A stretch of DNA of 64,000 nt, taken from assembly GCF_014635065.1 (NCBI RefSeq), contig NZ_BMCG01000002.1, positions 620,001 to 684,000 on the forward strand. The letters run 5' to 3'. Below, piece by piece: positions 53,886 through 61,835 of this stretch (position 1 is the stretch's first letter; each line of letters opens with the position of its first letter). Below the pieces are notes generated by a model. It searched no databases and was not told where the DNA came from. It saw only the letters and a program-made list of their open reading frames with translations. The translations under genes were made by a program, and so were the position numbers. Origin of the DNA: Oxalicibacterium flavum. Its GTDB lineage: Bacteria; Pseudomonadota; Gammaproteobacteria; Burkholderiales; Burkholderiaceae_D.

Positions 53886-53951
53886 GACTGCTCCTTAGAG
53901 TTGACTTACTGACTTTCGCTAACAAGACAGGGCGAACTCTAAATGTCGAAT

Positions 53952-53969
53952 ATGACAGGCATATGACTT
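53952..53969 (-). promoter_or_regulatory. Pho box of pstS
   Basis: On the minus strand AAGTCAT (53963-53969) and CTGTCAT (53952-53958) are separated by four bases, and a weaker third unit GACATTT follows at the same 11-base step. This is the PhoB direct-repeat pattern. It lies 67 bases before the pstS start. Confidence 0.82.
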
Positions 53970-54009
53970 GCCAAAAAACATGTCATAAAGTGGCGAATAT
54001 GCAAAAAAT

Positions 54010-54027
54010 CTGTCATCAAGTTGTCAT
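54010..54027 (+). promoter_or_regulatory. Pho box of ppk
   Basis: CTGTCAT (54010-54016), the spacer CAAG, and TTGTCAT (54021-54027) match the PhoB direct-repeat consensus on the plus strand. TAGACT near 54038 may be the -10. The ppk start is 31 bases downstream of the box. Confidence 0.82.
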
Positions 54028-54057
54028 ACTTGCTCTCTAGACTCTGCGGAATCCCCC

Positions 54058-56178
54058 ATGGCCAAAGTCAAGAAAATGCACAAGAAAGCTGTCGCTGCTG
54101 CCGTGCCGCAACCGGTCCCGCCGAAAAGCGCCCTGTTCCTGAACCGTGAACTGTCGCAACTTGCATTCAACCGGCGCGTGCTGGCACAGGCCGAAAATCC
54201 TGCAGTGCCGCTGCTCGAGCGTCTCAAGTATCTGTGCATCGCCAGCAGCAACATCGACGAACTGTTCGAAGTACGCATCGCCAGCCTGCTGGCCAACAAC
54301 CATATAGATGGCGAAAAGATCGAGGAAACGCCGGCGCTGTCCGCCGCACTCGAGATCGCCGGCGCCGAATGCCACCAGATCGTTGAGCGTCAGTACCGCG
54401 TGCTGAACGAAAGCGTGCTGCCGCAGCTGGCCGCGCAAGGCATTTATCTGCTGCGCGACCAGGACCGCAATGAGGCGCAACGGGCATGGGTCAAGTCCTA
54501 CTTCGACCGCGAGGTACGGCCGCTGCTGACGCCGATCGGCCTCGATCTTGCGCACCCTTTTCCGCAGGTAGTCAACAAGAGCCTGAACTTCATCGTGGAA
54601 CTGTCGGGCAAGGATGCCTTCGGCCGCGGCACGGCGATCGCCATCGTCAAGGCGCCACGCGTGCTACCACGCGTGATCCAGCTGCCGCCCGAACTGTCGA
54701 AGGACGGCGTAGCCTTCTGCCTGCTGTCGTCGATCATCCACGCACACATCAACGATCTGTTTACCGGACGCGAGGTGCTGGCCTATTCGCAGTTCCGCGT
54801 TACGCGCAACAGCGACCTCTGGGTTGACGAGGAAGAGGTCAAGAACCTGCGACAGGCGTTGCAGGGCGAATTGCAGAGCCGCAACTTCGGCGTGGCGGTA
54901 CGGCTCGAAGTCGCCAAGAACTGCCCGCCGCATCTGTCGCGTTTCCTGCTCGAACAGTTTTCCATCGCGGAGAATCGCCTATATGCGGTGGATGGCCCGG
55001 TCAACCTGGTGCGCCTGTCGGAACTGATCGATCTGGTCAACAAACCGGAACTGCGCTTCACTCCCTATGTGCCGGCCTATCCGCCCAAGCTCGTCAACGC
55101 CGACTTGTTTGCCACCATCCGCAAGCACGACGTGCTGCTGCACCATCCGTTCCAGTCGTTCCAGCCGGTGCTGGAGTTCGTGCGCGATGCATCGCGCGAT
55201 CCTGCCGTGGTGGCGATCAAGCAGACCATTTACCGCACCGGCATGAACTCCGACCTGATGGAATCGCTGATCTACGCGGCCCAGCACGGCAAGGAAGTCA
55301 CCGTCATCGTCGAACTGATGGCGCGCTTCGACGAGGAAGCCAACATCAACTGGGCCGACCGTCTCGAGCGCGCCGGCGCGCAGGTGGTCTATGGCGTAGT
55401 CGGGCTCAAGACGCACGCCAAGCTGGCGCTCGTGATCCGACGCGAGGACAGCGGCTTCCGCTACTACGCGCATCTGGGCACCGGCAACTACCATCCGAGC
55501 ACCACCAAGTTCTATACCGACTTCGGCCTGCTGACCGCCAATCCGGCCATCGCCACCGAAGTCAACGAAGTCTTCATTCACCTGACCAGCCTGACCAAGC
55601 CGAAGAAACTCGACCGTCTGTGGCTGGCCCCGTTCTCGCTGCAGAAGGAATTCATCAAGGCGATCGGCAACGAAGCGCGCATCGCGCGCGCCGGCCGCCC
55701 GGCGCGCATCATCGCCAAGATGAACGCCCTGCTCGACGAATCGGTGATTCGCGCGCTGTATGCGGCCTCGGCGGACGGCGTCAAGATCGACCTGATCGTG
55801 CGCGGTGCCTGCGCGCTGCGTCCCGGCGTGCCTGGGCTGTCGGACAACATTCGCGTGCGCTCCATCGTCGGCCGTTTCCTCGAACACAGCCGCATCTACT
55901 ATTTCCGCAACGACCTCGCGCACGATGTCTATCTGTCCAGCGCCGACTGGATGAACCGCAACCTGTTCCGCCGCATCGAGGTCGCCTTCCCCATTCTCGA
56001 CCCGGCGCTCAAGAAGCGCGTCATCAACGAAGGCCTGAATCCCTATCTGAAGGACACCAGCAACGCCTGGGAACTGGACGCCAACGGCAACTACCGCCTG
56101 CGTCGTCCTCGCGGCAAGACCGCGCCGTTCAGCGCCCAGTCATGGCTCATGCAACTGCACGGCAACTCGATGGAGTAA
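54058..56178 (+). CDS. ppk: Polyphosphate kinase 1
   Basis: A 706-residue enzyme that polymerises ATP gamma-phosphates into polyphosphate. The N-domain begins FLNRELSQLAFNRRVLAQAE. The catalytic part has HHPFQSFQPVLEFVRDASRD, VVALKQ-like VVAIKQTIYRTG and GLKTHAKLALVIRREDSG with the autophosphorylated His. The second His is in RFLEHSRIYYFRN. Length is normal. Its Pho box and position opposite pstS say it is made under phosphate stress. sixA follows after three bases. Confidence 0.97.
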   Translation: MAKVKKMHKKAVAAAVPQPVPPKSALFLNRELSQLAFNRRVLAQAENPAVPLLERLKYLCIASSNIDELFEVRIASLLANNHIDGEKIEETPALSAALEIAGAECHQIVERQYRVLNESVLPQLAAQGIYLLRDQDRNEAQRAWVKSYFDREVRPLLTPIGLDLAHPFPQVVNKSLNFIVELSGKDAFGRGTAIAIVKAPRVLPRVIQLPPELSKDGVAFCLLSSIIHAHINDLFTGREVLAYSQFRVTRNSDLWVDEEEVKNLRQALQGELQSRNFGVAVRLEVAKNCPPHLSRFLLEQFSIAENRLYAVDGPVNLVRLSELIDLVNKPELRFTPYVPAYPPKLVNADLFATIRKHDVLLHHPFQSFQPVLEFVRDASRDPAVVAIKQTIYRTGMNSDLMESLIYAAQHGKEVTVIVELMARFDEEANINWADRLERAGAQVVYGVVGLKTHAKLALVIRREDSGFRYYAHLGTGNYHPSTTKFYTDFGLLTANPAIATEVNEVFIHLTSLTKPKKLDRLWLAPFSLQKEFIKAIGNEARIARAGRPARIIAKMNALLDESVIRALYAASADGVKIDLIVRGACALRPGVPGLSDNIRVRSIVGRFLEHSRIYYFRNDLAHDVYLSSADWMNRNLFRRIEVAFPILDPALKKRVINEGLNPYLKDTSNAWELDANGNYRLRRPRGKTAPFSAQSWLMQLHGNSME

Positions 56179-56181
56179 ACA

Positions 56182-56640
56182 ATGGACCTGATCCTGTGGC
56201 GACATGCGGAAGCGGAAATGGGCGAGCCCGACGAAGGCCGTGCGCTGACCTCCAAGGGCCACAAGCAGGCCGCCCGCATGGCGGAATGGCTGGACCGTCA
56301 CCTGACGCAAAGTTGCCGCATCCTGGTCAGCCCGGCCACGCGCACCGTGCAGACGGCGGAGGCACTGTGCCGCAAGTTCAAGATCGTACCCGACCTCGCC
56401 CCCGACTCCACCGCCGAACGCATCATCGCAGCCTCCCACTGGCCCGACAGCCGCGAACCGGTCCTGATCGTCGGTCACCAGCCGACGCTGGGCCAGGTCG
56501 CCTCCACCATCCTGACTGGTGTCGAACAGGACTGGACCATTCGCAAGGGCAACATCTGGTGGATCGTGCGCCGAGAACGCGAAGGCGTGACGGATCACTA
56601 TCTGCGCACGGTGTTGTCGCCGGAGTTGGCGGGGAAATAA
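56182..56640 (+). CDS. sixA: Phosphohistidine phosphatase SixA
   Basis: A 152-residue histidine phosphatase: the catalytic LILWRHAEAEMGEPDEGRAL (RHG-type motif as RHA), RILVSPATRTVQTAE, and the second His in VLIVGHQPTLGQVAS. SixA dephosphorylates histidine phosphocarrier proteins such as ArcB or PTS(Ntr). GGAG precedes the ATG. Co-transcription with ppk is common in betaproteobacteria; the functional link is not clear. Confidence 0.93.
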   Translation: MDLILWRHAEAEMGEPDEGRALTSKGHKQAARMAEWLDRHLTQSCRILVSPATRTVQTAEALCRKFKIVPDLAPDSTAERIIAASHWPDSREPVLIVGHQPTLGQVASTILTGVEQDWTIRKGNIWWIVRREREGVTDHYLRTVLSPELAGK

Positions 56641-56720
56641 GGGCGAGTCGGGATTCGAGATAGAGAAGGCTCTTTCGCACTGCGTCCGCTACTTTTTAGA
56701 CTGCCATGAGTCGCATCCAT

Positions 56721-56920
56721 CTGGATTCCCGCCTGCCGCGCGCATCGGCACTTGCAGGTGCCGACCGTTGCGCAGGCGACTGGCGTGCCAGTCGAATTCC
56801 CTGCTTCATCCTGCGCGGGAATGACGGAGTAGGTTGAAGCGTATGCTCTCTGTGGAGGCGTCGAATCAGTCCGTATGCTTCAAATCAACTTCCGTCATTC
56901 CCGCGCAGGCGGGAATCCAG
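56721..56920. repeat. Split and intact dRS3-like repeats between sixA and agt
   Basis: An intact 29-base copy is at 56892-56920. Upstream, 56721-56736 and 56810-56827 are the two halves of a second, inverted copy. Both halves carry CCTGC (56732-56736 and 56810-56814) around a 73-base insert. The insert includes ACTGGC-GTGCCAGT and a stretch that might be another degenerate unit. The rest of the 354-base gap (56641-56994) between the convergent genes has no gene that I can support. Confidence 0.8.
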
Positions 56921-56994
56921 TACTGAGTCTCCTCGAAGAACAACCGTACAGAAAGCAACATCCGCTTCCAACCGCCAGGCAGACAAGACAGCCT

Positions 56995-58029
56995 TTACCC
57001 CACCGTCGCCATCTTCCCCACCACCGCCCGACTGCGCACAGGATGCAGGTGATTGACAAACTGCTGCGTCGCCGTCGCCCATGAATAACCGAGCGCATAT
57101 TCGCGCACGGCCGAGCGTTTCAGGTTCAGGGCATTGAAGCAGGCAGTGGTCAGGTTGTGGTCGAGCACGCCGCTGCGGCCGTCGGCCACCACGTCGATCG
57201 GGCCTTCGACCGGATAAGCGGCAACCGGCACGCCGCAGGCCATGGCCTCGATCATGACGAGGCCGAAGGTATCGGTACGGCTCGGGAAGACGAACACGTC
57301 GGCGCAGTTGTAGTAGGCCGGCAGCGCGTCGTGCGGCTTGCTGCCGAGGAAGCGCACCTTCGGATAGCGGCGTTCCAGCTCGTCGCGCAACGGTCCGTCG
57401 CCGATCACCCATTTCGAACCCGGCAGGTCGATGTCGAGGAAGGCCTGCACGTTCTTCTCCACCGCCAGGCGGCCGACGTACAGGTACAGCGGCCGGCTCA
57501 GCGACGATTCCTCGCGCGGGCCGGGGCGGAAATGATCGGTATCGACACCGCGGCTCCATTGCACCACGTTGCGGAAACCGCTCTTCTCCAACGCCTGCTG
57601 CACGCGCGGCGTCGGCACCATGATCGCCTTGGACGGACCATGGAACCACTTGAGCCAGCGATAGGTGACCGCCAGCGGCAGGCGGAAGCGCGCGCGCAGG
57701 TATTCGGGGAAGCGCGTGTGATACGCGGTCGTGAAGTTAAGGCCGTGCGACAGGCAGTAGCGGCGCGCCGCCAGTCCCATCGGCCCTTCGGTCGCGATGT
57801 GGATGCAGTCCGGCTCGAAAGCATCGAGCACCGACGAAACCTTGCCGTAGGGCTTGTACGCCAGGCGGATCTCGGGATAGGTCGGGCAGGAATAGCTGCG
57901 CAGCCCCTCGGGCGTCACCATCATCACGGTGTGGCCCATGCGCCGCAGCTGGCGACGCGTGTTGCGCAGGGTGTTGACGACGCCGTTGACCTGGGGCGCC
58001 CAGGCGTCGGTTACGATGGCGATACGCAT
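56995..58029 (-). CDS. agt: GT4 glycosyltransferase, Agt-like glycolipid synthase candidate
   Basis: A 344-residue GT-B enzyme: MRIAIVTDAWAPQVNGVVNT with the NGV acceptor loop, GLNFTTAYHTRFPEYLRARF, YLYVGRLAVEKNVQAFLDID, VIGDGPLRDELERRYPKVRF and SRTDTFGLVMIEAMACGVPV (E-x7-E). This is the GT4 type close to diacylglycerol glucosyl/glucuronosyltransferases that stand beside plcP. The start overlaps plcP by 19 bases, and a GGAGG site is present. It would glycosylate the diacylglycerol released by PlcP; the sugar is not known. A mannosyltransferase role is an alternative. Confidence 0.8.
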   Translation of the reverse strand: MRIAIVTDAWAPQVNGVVNTLRNTRRQLRRMGHTVMMVTPEGLRSYSCPTYPEIRLAYKPYGKVSSVLDAFEPDCIHIATEGPMGLAARRYCLSHGLNFTTAYHTRFPEYLRARFRLPLAVTYRWLKWFHGPSKAIMVPTPRVQQALEKSGFRNVVQWSRGVDTDHFRPGPREESSLSRPLYLYVGRLAVEKNVQAFLDIDLPGSKWVIGDGPLRDELERRYPKVRFLGSKPHDALPAYYNCADVFVFPSRTDTFGLVMIEAMACGVPVAAYPVEGPIDVVADGRSGVLDHNLTTACFNALNLKRSAVREYALGYSWATATQQFVNHLHPVRSRAVVGKMATVG

Positions 58030-58865
58030 GGTTCGTCTGCCTCCTCATGATGGTGCGACACGGTGCTGCCGACGATGTCCTGCCAGGTGACCAGGCGCAG
58101 CGCGCCAGCCCTGTCCTCGACCAGCGCGCTCAGGCTTTCGACCCAGTCGCCGTCGTTGCAGTAAAGGATGCCGTCGATGTCGCGTATTTCGGGTTTATGG
58201 ATGTGGCCGCAGATCACGCCATCGAGTCCGCGCCGGCGTGCCTCGTCGGCCAGCGCGGTTTCGAACGAGGTGATGTAGCTGACGGCGTTCTTGACCTTGA
58301 GCTTCAGGTATTGCGAGAGCGACCAGTACGGCAGGCCGGCGCGCGCGCGCCAGCTGTTGAGCCACTGGTTCCACTTCAGGATCAGCGTGTAGAGGTTGTC
58401 GCCCACGTAGGCCAGCCACTTGGCGCAGGCGATCACGCCGTCGAAGCGGTCGCCGTGCAGCACCAGCATGCGCTTTCCCTGGGCAGTCGTGTGCACAAGC
58501 TCGTCGCGCACACGGATGCCCCCGAAATCGAGGTCGATGAACTGGCGTACCGCTTCGTCATGGTTGCCCGGCACGAAGATGACCCTGGTACCCTTCTTGG
58601 CCTTCTTCAGCACCGTCTGGATCAGGTTGTTGTGGGCCTGATCCCAATACCAGCGGCGCTTGAGCTGCCAGCCGTCGATGATGTCGCCAACCAGATACAG
58701 TGTGTCGGATTCGGTACGGCGCAGGAACTCGAGCAGACGCTGTGCCTGGCAGCCGGTGGTCCCCATGTGCACGTCGGAAATCCAGATCGTGCGAAAGCGC
58801 AGCGGTTCGCGCCGCGCCTCGCCCTTGAAGAAATCGCGTGTCAGGAACGAATCGTGTGGTTTCAT
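58011..58865 (-). CDS. plcP: PlcP-type phospholipase C (calcineurin-like phosphoesterase)
   Basis: A 284-residue metallophosphoesterase. Metal ligands appear in order: TIWISDVHMGTTGCQAQRLL (D-x-H), YLVGDIIDGWQLKRRWYWDQ (GD), FVPGNHDEAVRQFIDLDFGG (GNHD), LVLHGDRFDGVI and VICGHIHKPEI (GHIH). NDGDWVES is characteristic of PlcP, which splits phospholipids under phosphate limitation to diacylglycerol. It is usually annotated as a UDP-2,3-diacylglucosamine hydrolase, but it differs from LpxH. Its ATG overlaps the olsB stop (ATGA), and AAGGAGAGG precedes it. Confidence 0.85.
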   Translation of the reverse strand: MKPHDSFLTRDFFKGEARREPLRFRTIWISDVHMGTTGCQAQRLLEFLRRTESDTLYLVGDIIDGWQLKRRWYWDQAHNNLIQTVLKKAKKGTRVIFVPGNHDEAVRQFIDLDFGGIRVRDELVHTTAQGKRMLVLHGDRFDGVIACAKWLAYVGDNLYTLILKWNQWLNSWRARAGLPYWSLSQYLKLKVKNAVSYITSFETALADEARRRGLDGVICGHIHKPEIRDIDGILYCNDGDWVESLSALVEDRAGALRLVTWQDIVGSTVSHHHEEADEPCVSPS

Positions 58866-59629
58866 GCCGCCTCTCCTTCCTTCAGGTAGTGCCGCGCGTA
58901 ACGGCTGTCGAGTCTGGCCAGCGGCAGCATCATGAACATGTCGGCGCTGTGGAATTCGGCATCCCATGCAGGTTCGCCGCAAATCCAGGCACCGCTGCGC
59001 AGGTATCCCTTGATCAGGGGCGGCATCACCGGGCGGTTGTCGCTGCGCGGCGGCGCGATCGGAAAGGCGAGATGCGGCTTGACGCGGTACTCGACGGGCG
59101 CCATGTTGGTCTCGGCGAGCGCGTGATAGATGGCTGCGGCATTGTGTCCGCCATCGGCCAGACTGACGCTGGCGCAGCCGATCAGGTATTCGCAACCATG
59201 CTTTTGCATGTAGGCGGCAATCCCCGCCCACAGCATCATGATGACGGCGCCGCTGCGATACTTGGGATGAATGCAGGCGCGGCCGGCTTCCGTCATGCGG
59301 CCGCGCAGATGATCGAGGCGGGCCAGGTCGAACTCCTGCTCGGAATAGAAGGCACCATGGCGTTGCGCCGCTTCCGGACTCAGCACGCGATAGGTGCCCA
59401 CCACCTTCAGCGTGGCCGAGTCGCGCACGATCAAATGATCGCAGTAGTCGTCGAACGCATCGCGGTCCAGACGCTCCGGATTGCGCAGGGCATCCAGTCC
59501 CATGCCTTCGATGAACACCTTGTAGCGCAAGCGCTGCACTTCGCGCACTTCCTTTGGCGTAGTCGCCATGCTCAGCGTCAGCCGCGATGCGGCGGCGTTC
59601 TGATCGTTGGAAGTCGTCAATCCTTGCAT
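58862..59629 (-). CDS. olsB: Ornithine-lipid N-acyltransferase OlsB
   Basis: A 255-residue acyltransferase of the GNAT-like OlsB family: VREVQRLRYKVFIEGMGLDA, FDDYCDHLIVRDSATLKVVG, GAFYSEQEFDLARL and TEAGRACIHPKYRSGAVIMM are its usual blocks. OlsB joins a 3-hydroxyacyl group to L-ornithine, the first step to phosphorus-free ornithine lipids. The start at 59629 (MQGLTTSNDQNAAASRLTLS) has AGGAG eight bases upstream; the longer frame is the leader, including the Pho box. No OlsA gene is in the window. It heads olsB-plcP-agt. Confidence 0.88.
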   Translation of the reverse strand: MQGLTTSNDQNAAASRLTLSMATTPKEVREVQRLRYKVFIEGMGLDALRNPERLDRDAFDDYCDHLIVRDSATLKVVGTYRVLSPEAAQRHGAFYSEQEFDLARLDHLRGRMTEAGRACIHPKYRSGAVIMMLWAGIAAYMQKHGCEYLIGCASVSLADGGHNAAAIYHALAETNMAPVEYRVKPHLAFPIAPPRSDNRPVMPPLIKGYLRSGAWICGEPAWDAEFHSADMFMMLPLARLDSRYARHYLKEGEAA

Positions 59630-59687
59630 ATGCTGGTCTCCTTTTCGTTGTGACGGAGCCAGCGTAGCCAGCGATTGCTTCAGCAGA

Positions 59688-59716
59688 ATGACAGTTGCAT
59701 GTCCGTTCGATGACAT
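59688..59716 (-). promoter_or_regulatory. Triple Pho half-site of olsB-plcP-agt
   Basis: On the minus strand ATGTCAT (59710-59716), CGGACAT (59699-59705) and CTGTCAT (59688-59694) repeat at exactly 11 bases, each followed by a four-base spacer (CGAA, GCAA). They match the PhoB half-site CTGTCAT at 6, 5 and 7 of 7 positions. They lie 59 bases before the olsB start. Confidence 0.8.
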
Positions 59717-59821
59717 GACAACAAGAGCGATGTGGCGGACTTACTCACACCGGCCTGGAAGAATCAGACGCCGCATTCTTGCCGGAATGCATGCATCTGG
59801 ATGTCACCTCAAACAAAAAAA

Positions 59822-59845
59822 AGGCCGATGCACAAGCATCGGCCT
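59822..59845 (-). terminator. Terminator of the histone-like/RHH gene
   Basis: A perfect 10-bp stem AGGCCGATGC/GCATCGGCCT with loop ACAA. On the minus strand a run of T follows (TTTTTTTGTTTG). It lies 45 bases after the stop of the gene at 59890-60585. Confidence 0.93.
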
Positions 59846-59889
59846 CGATTTCGCCCCGGCAGCGCAGCCACCGCCACGCTACCGCGCAA

Positions 59890-60585
59890 TCACTTTTCCT
59901 TCTTTGGCCGCCCCGCCTTGATCGGCGTCAGCTTCGCAATCACCTCATGCAGCTTGCTGAACTCCAAGCTCTGGATCAACGCCACGCCGGCGCGCAGCAG
60001 TTCGCTCTTCTTGATCGATACACCCGCCTTGAGAAAAGCCTTCTTCACGTCGGCCAGCACCTGATACTCGAGTTCAGGCATGGTGAAGCTGTCGCGTACC
60101 AAGCGTGGCTTGCGGGTCTTGCTCTTTGTCGCGCCGTGCTTGCTGCCCGACTTGGCCTCGGCGCGTGCCTTGCTCTTGTCTGCCTTGGCCTTGCCGGCGC
60201 TGGCGACTTTTGCAGCGCGCTTTCCAGCCGGTGCAGTGACGGGCTTGGCAGCAGACTTGTCAGCTACCGAAGCCGACTGAACCGTGCTCTTTGTTACGGG
60301 TGAAGATTTGGCTGCATCCGACGATGTCTTCCTGGCCGTGCCGGAGAGGGCCGATTTTTTTGCAGGCGCCTTCTTCGCAGCGGTCCTGGTGGTTGTCTTG
60401 GCAACCGACGCCGACTTCCTGGCCGCCGGCTTTTTCGCTGCAGATGCCGCAACCGGCTCCGCGACGGAACTGCCCGCGCGCTTGGCCGGTGATTTTGCTG
60501 CCGTCTTGGCAGTCGTGGTTTTTCTGGAGGTTGCGGCAGTCGTCCTGCCTGCCGGTGCTGCCTTGACTTCGGTTTCCTGCGACAC
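59890..60585 (-). CDS. Histone-H1-like tail fused to a ribbon-helix-helix domain
   Basis: A 231-residue protein with two parts. Residues 1-160 are a low-complexity, Lys/Ala/Ser/Thr-rich tail with repeats such as AAKKPAARKSAS and KAPAKKSALSG, like histone H1 or AlgP-type bacterial tails. Residues 162-231 look like an RHH domain: strand LVRDSFTMPE, helix ELEYQVLADVKKAFLKAG and helix IKKSELLRAGVALIQSL. The end KAGRPKKEK resembles an AT-hook. The start is GTG at 60585 because AAGGAG lies six bases upstream; an ATG at 60603 lacks one. It is probably a nucleoid-associated or regulatory DNA-binding protein, perhaps controlling itself. Confidence 0.8.
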   Translation of the reverse strand: MSQETEVKAAPAGRTTAATSRKTTTAKTAAKSPAKRAGSSVAEPVAASAAKKPAARKSASVAKTTTRTAAKKAPAKKSALSGTARKTSSDAAKSSPVTKSTVQSASVADKSAAKPVTAPAGKRAAKVASAGKAKADKSKARAEAKSGSKHGATKSKTRKPRLVRDSFTMPELEYQVLADVKKAFLKAGVSIKKSELLRAGVALIQSLEFSKLHEVIAKLTPIKAGRPKKEK

Positions 60586-60616
60586 GATCGACTCCTTTTC
60601 CATAAATAGTATAAAT

Positions 60617-60645
60617 AATATATACAATTTATTATCCGCACGCAA
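60617..60645 (-). promoter_or_regulatory. Promoter of the histone-like/RHH gene
   Basis: TTGCGT (60640-60645) and TATATT (60617-60622) are 17 bases apart on the minus strand. The region is a run of A and T with partial symmetry (ATAAATAATATATA), which could also be an operator. The start codon at 60585 is about 25 bases after the likely start point. Confidence 0.7.
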
Positions 60646-60722
60646 GAAATCGGCCGGTATTTCATGATGCCGTCATATTCGGCTACCACAATCGTGGTCC
60701 GACCTGCTCACGGCCATCATCC

Positions 60723-61835
60723 ATGTTCCTGCGCAACCTGCTGCTCTCGCTTGCCTGCACGGCCTTCATTGCATCGTCGCCGGCTGCTGCCGACAACGAC
60801 ATCGTGATCGGCCAGGTGATCGATCTGTCCAGTCCCAATGCCTCGCTCGGCCGCGACTATGTGGCCGGCATCCGTACCTGCTTCGACATGCTGAATGCGG
60901 CCGGCGGCATCAACGGCCGCAAGATCCGCTTCGTGACGCGTGACGACCAGGCCTCGCCGGCGGTAGCCGCCCGCATGGCGACCGAGTTGATCGAGAACGA
61001 AGGCGCCGACTACCTGCTCGGCGGCATCGGTGAAGAAGTGACACAAGCCATTCTCGCCGCACCGGCCTTTCGCCGCAGCAGGCTGCAGCTCTATGCACCG
61101 CTGCTGAGCAATATCTCCGCCACAAATGGGCATGAACTGGCGCTATGGCGCCCCGATTACCTGCATGAAGTGCGCCACATGCTCTCGCATTTCGGTCCGC
61201 TCGGCATGACGCGTGTCGGCATTGCCTTCCAGGACGATGCCGGCAACCGCCAGACCATGAACATGTTGATGGAAGAGCTGAAGCGGCGCGGACTGCAACT
61301 TGCCGCGACCGCGCGCATCAGCAGCAACGAAAAACAAACCGCCGAGGAAGCCGCGCGGCTGGCCGCGGCGACACCGGGCGTGGTGATCGTGGTCGGCGAC
61401 ACCATCAATACCGGCCTCTTCCTCAAGGCGTTCCGCCCGCAGGCGCCCAAGGTCTATGTGGCGGGCACCTCCCTCATCAATCTGGATACGCTGCGCGAAC
61501 TGGCTGGTGCACGTGCGGTGGAATGGACCGTGTTCTCGCAGGTGGTACCGAATCCGGCCAACGGCAAGACCACGCTGCAGCGCGAACACCTGGCGATGAT
61601 GAAGAAATACCGCGACGAACCACCCTCGACGCTGACGCTCGAAGGCTTCGCAGTAGCCAAGACGCTGGCGCTCGCGATCAAGCGCGGCAAACCCGCCACA
61701 ACCGGCCGTCAGGAACTGCTGCGCGAGGGCGACGCGCTGGATATCGGCGGCATATCCGTACGCAGCGGTGCCGGACGCCAACTTTCAGACTATGTGGACA
61801 TTGCGCTGTTCCGCCGCAACGGCCTGGTGTTCTGA
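60723..61835 (+). CDS. Orphan Leu/Ile/Val-type periplasmic binding protein
   Basis: A 370-residue precursor with a signal peptide (MFLRNLLLSLACTAFIASSP, cut near AAA). The mature part begins DIVIGQVIDLSSPNASLGRD, then AGIRTCFDMLNAAGGINGRK and RDDQASPAVAARMATELIEN, the usual LivJ-type pattern. Later blocks are VGIAFQDDAGNRQTMNMLME and SLINLDTLRELAGARAVEW. No transporter genes lie nearby, so it may feed a distant transporter or act as a receptor. Its stop codon touches the dedA stop on the other strand. Confidence 0.88.
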   Translation: MFLRNLLLSLACTAFIASSPAAADNDIVIGQVIDLSSPNASLGRDYVAGIRTCFDMLNAAGGINGRKIRFVTRDDQASPAVAARMATELIENEGADYLLGGIGEEVTQAILAAPAFRRSRLQLYAPLLSNISATNGHELALWRPDYLHEVRHMLSHFGPLGMTRVGIAFQDDAGNRQTMNMLMEELKRRGLQLAATARISSNEKQTAEEAARLAAATPGVVIVVGDTINTGLFLKAFRPQAPKVYVAGTSLINLDTLRELAGARAVEWTVFSQVVPNPANGKTTLQREHLAMMKKYRDEPPSTLTLEGFAVAKTLALAIKRGKPATTGRQELLREGDALDIGGISVRSGAGRQLSDYVDIALFRRNGLVF

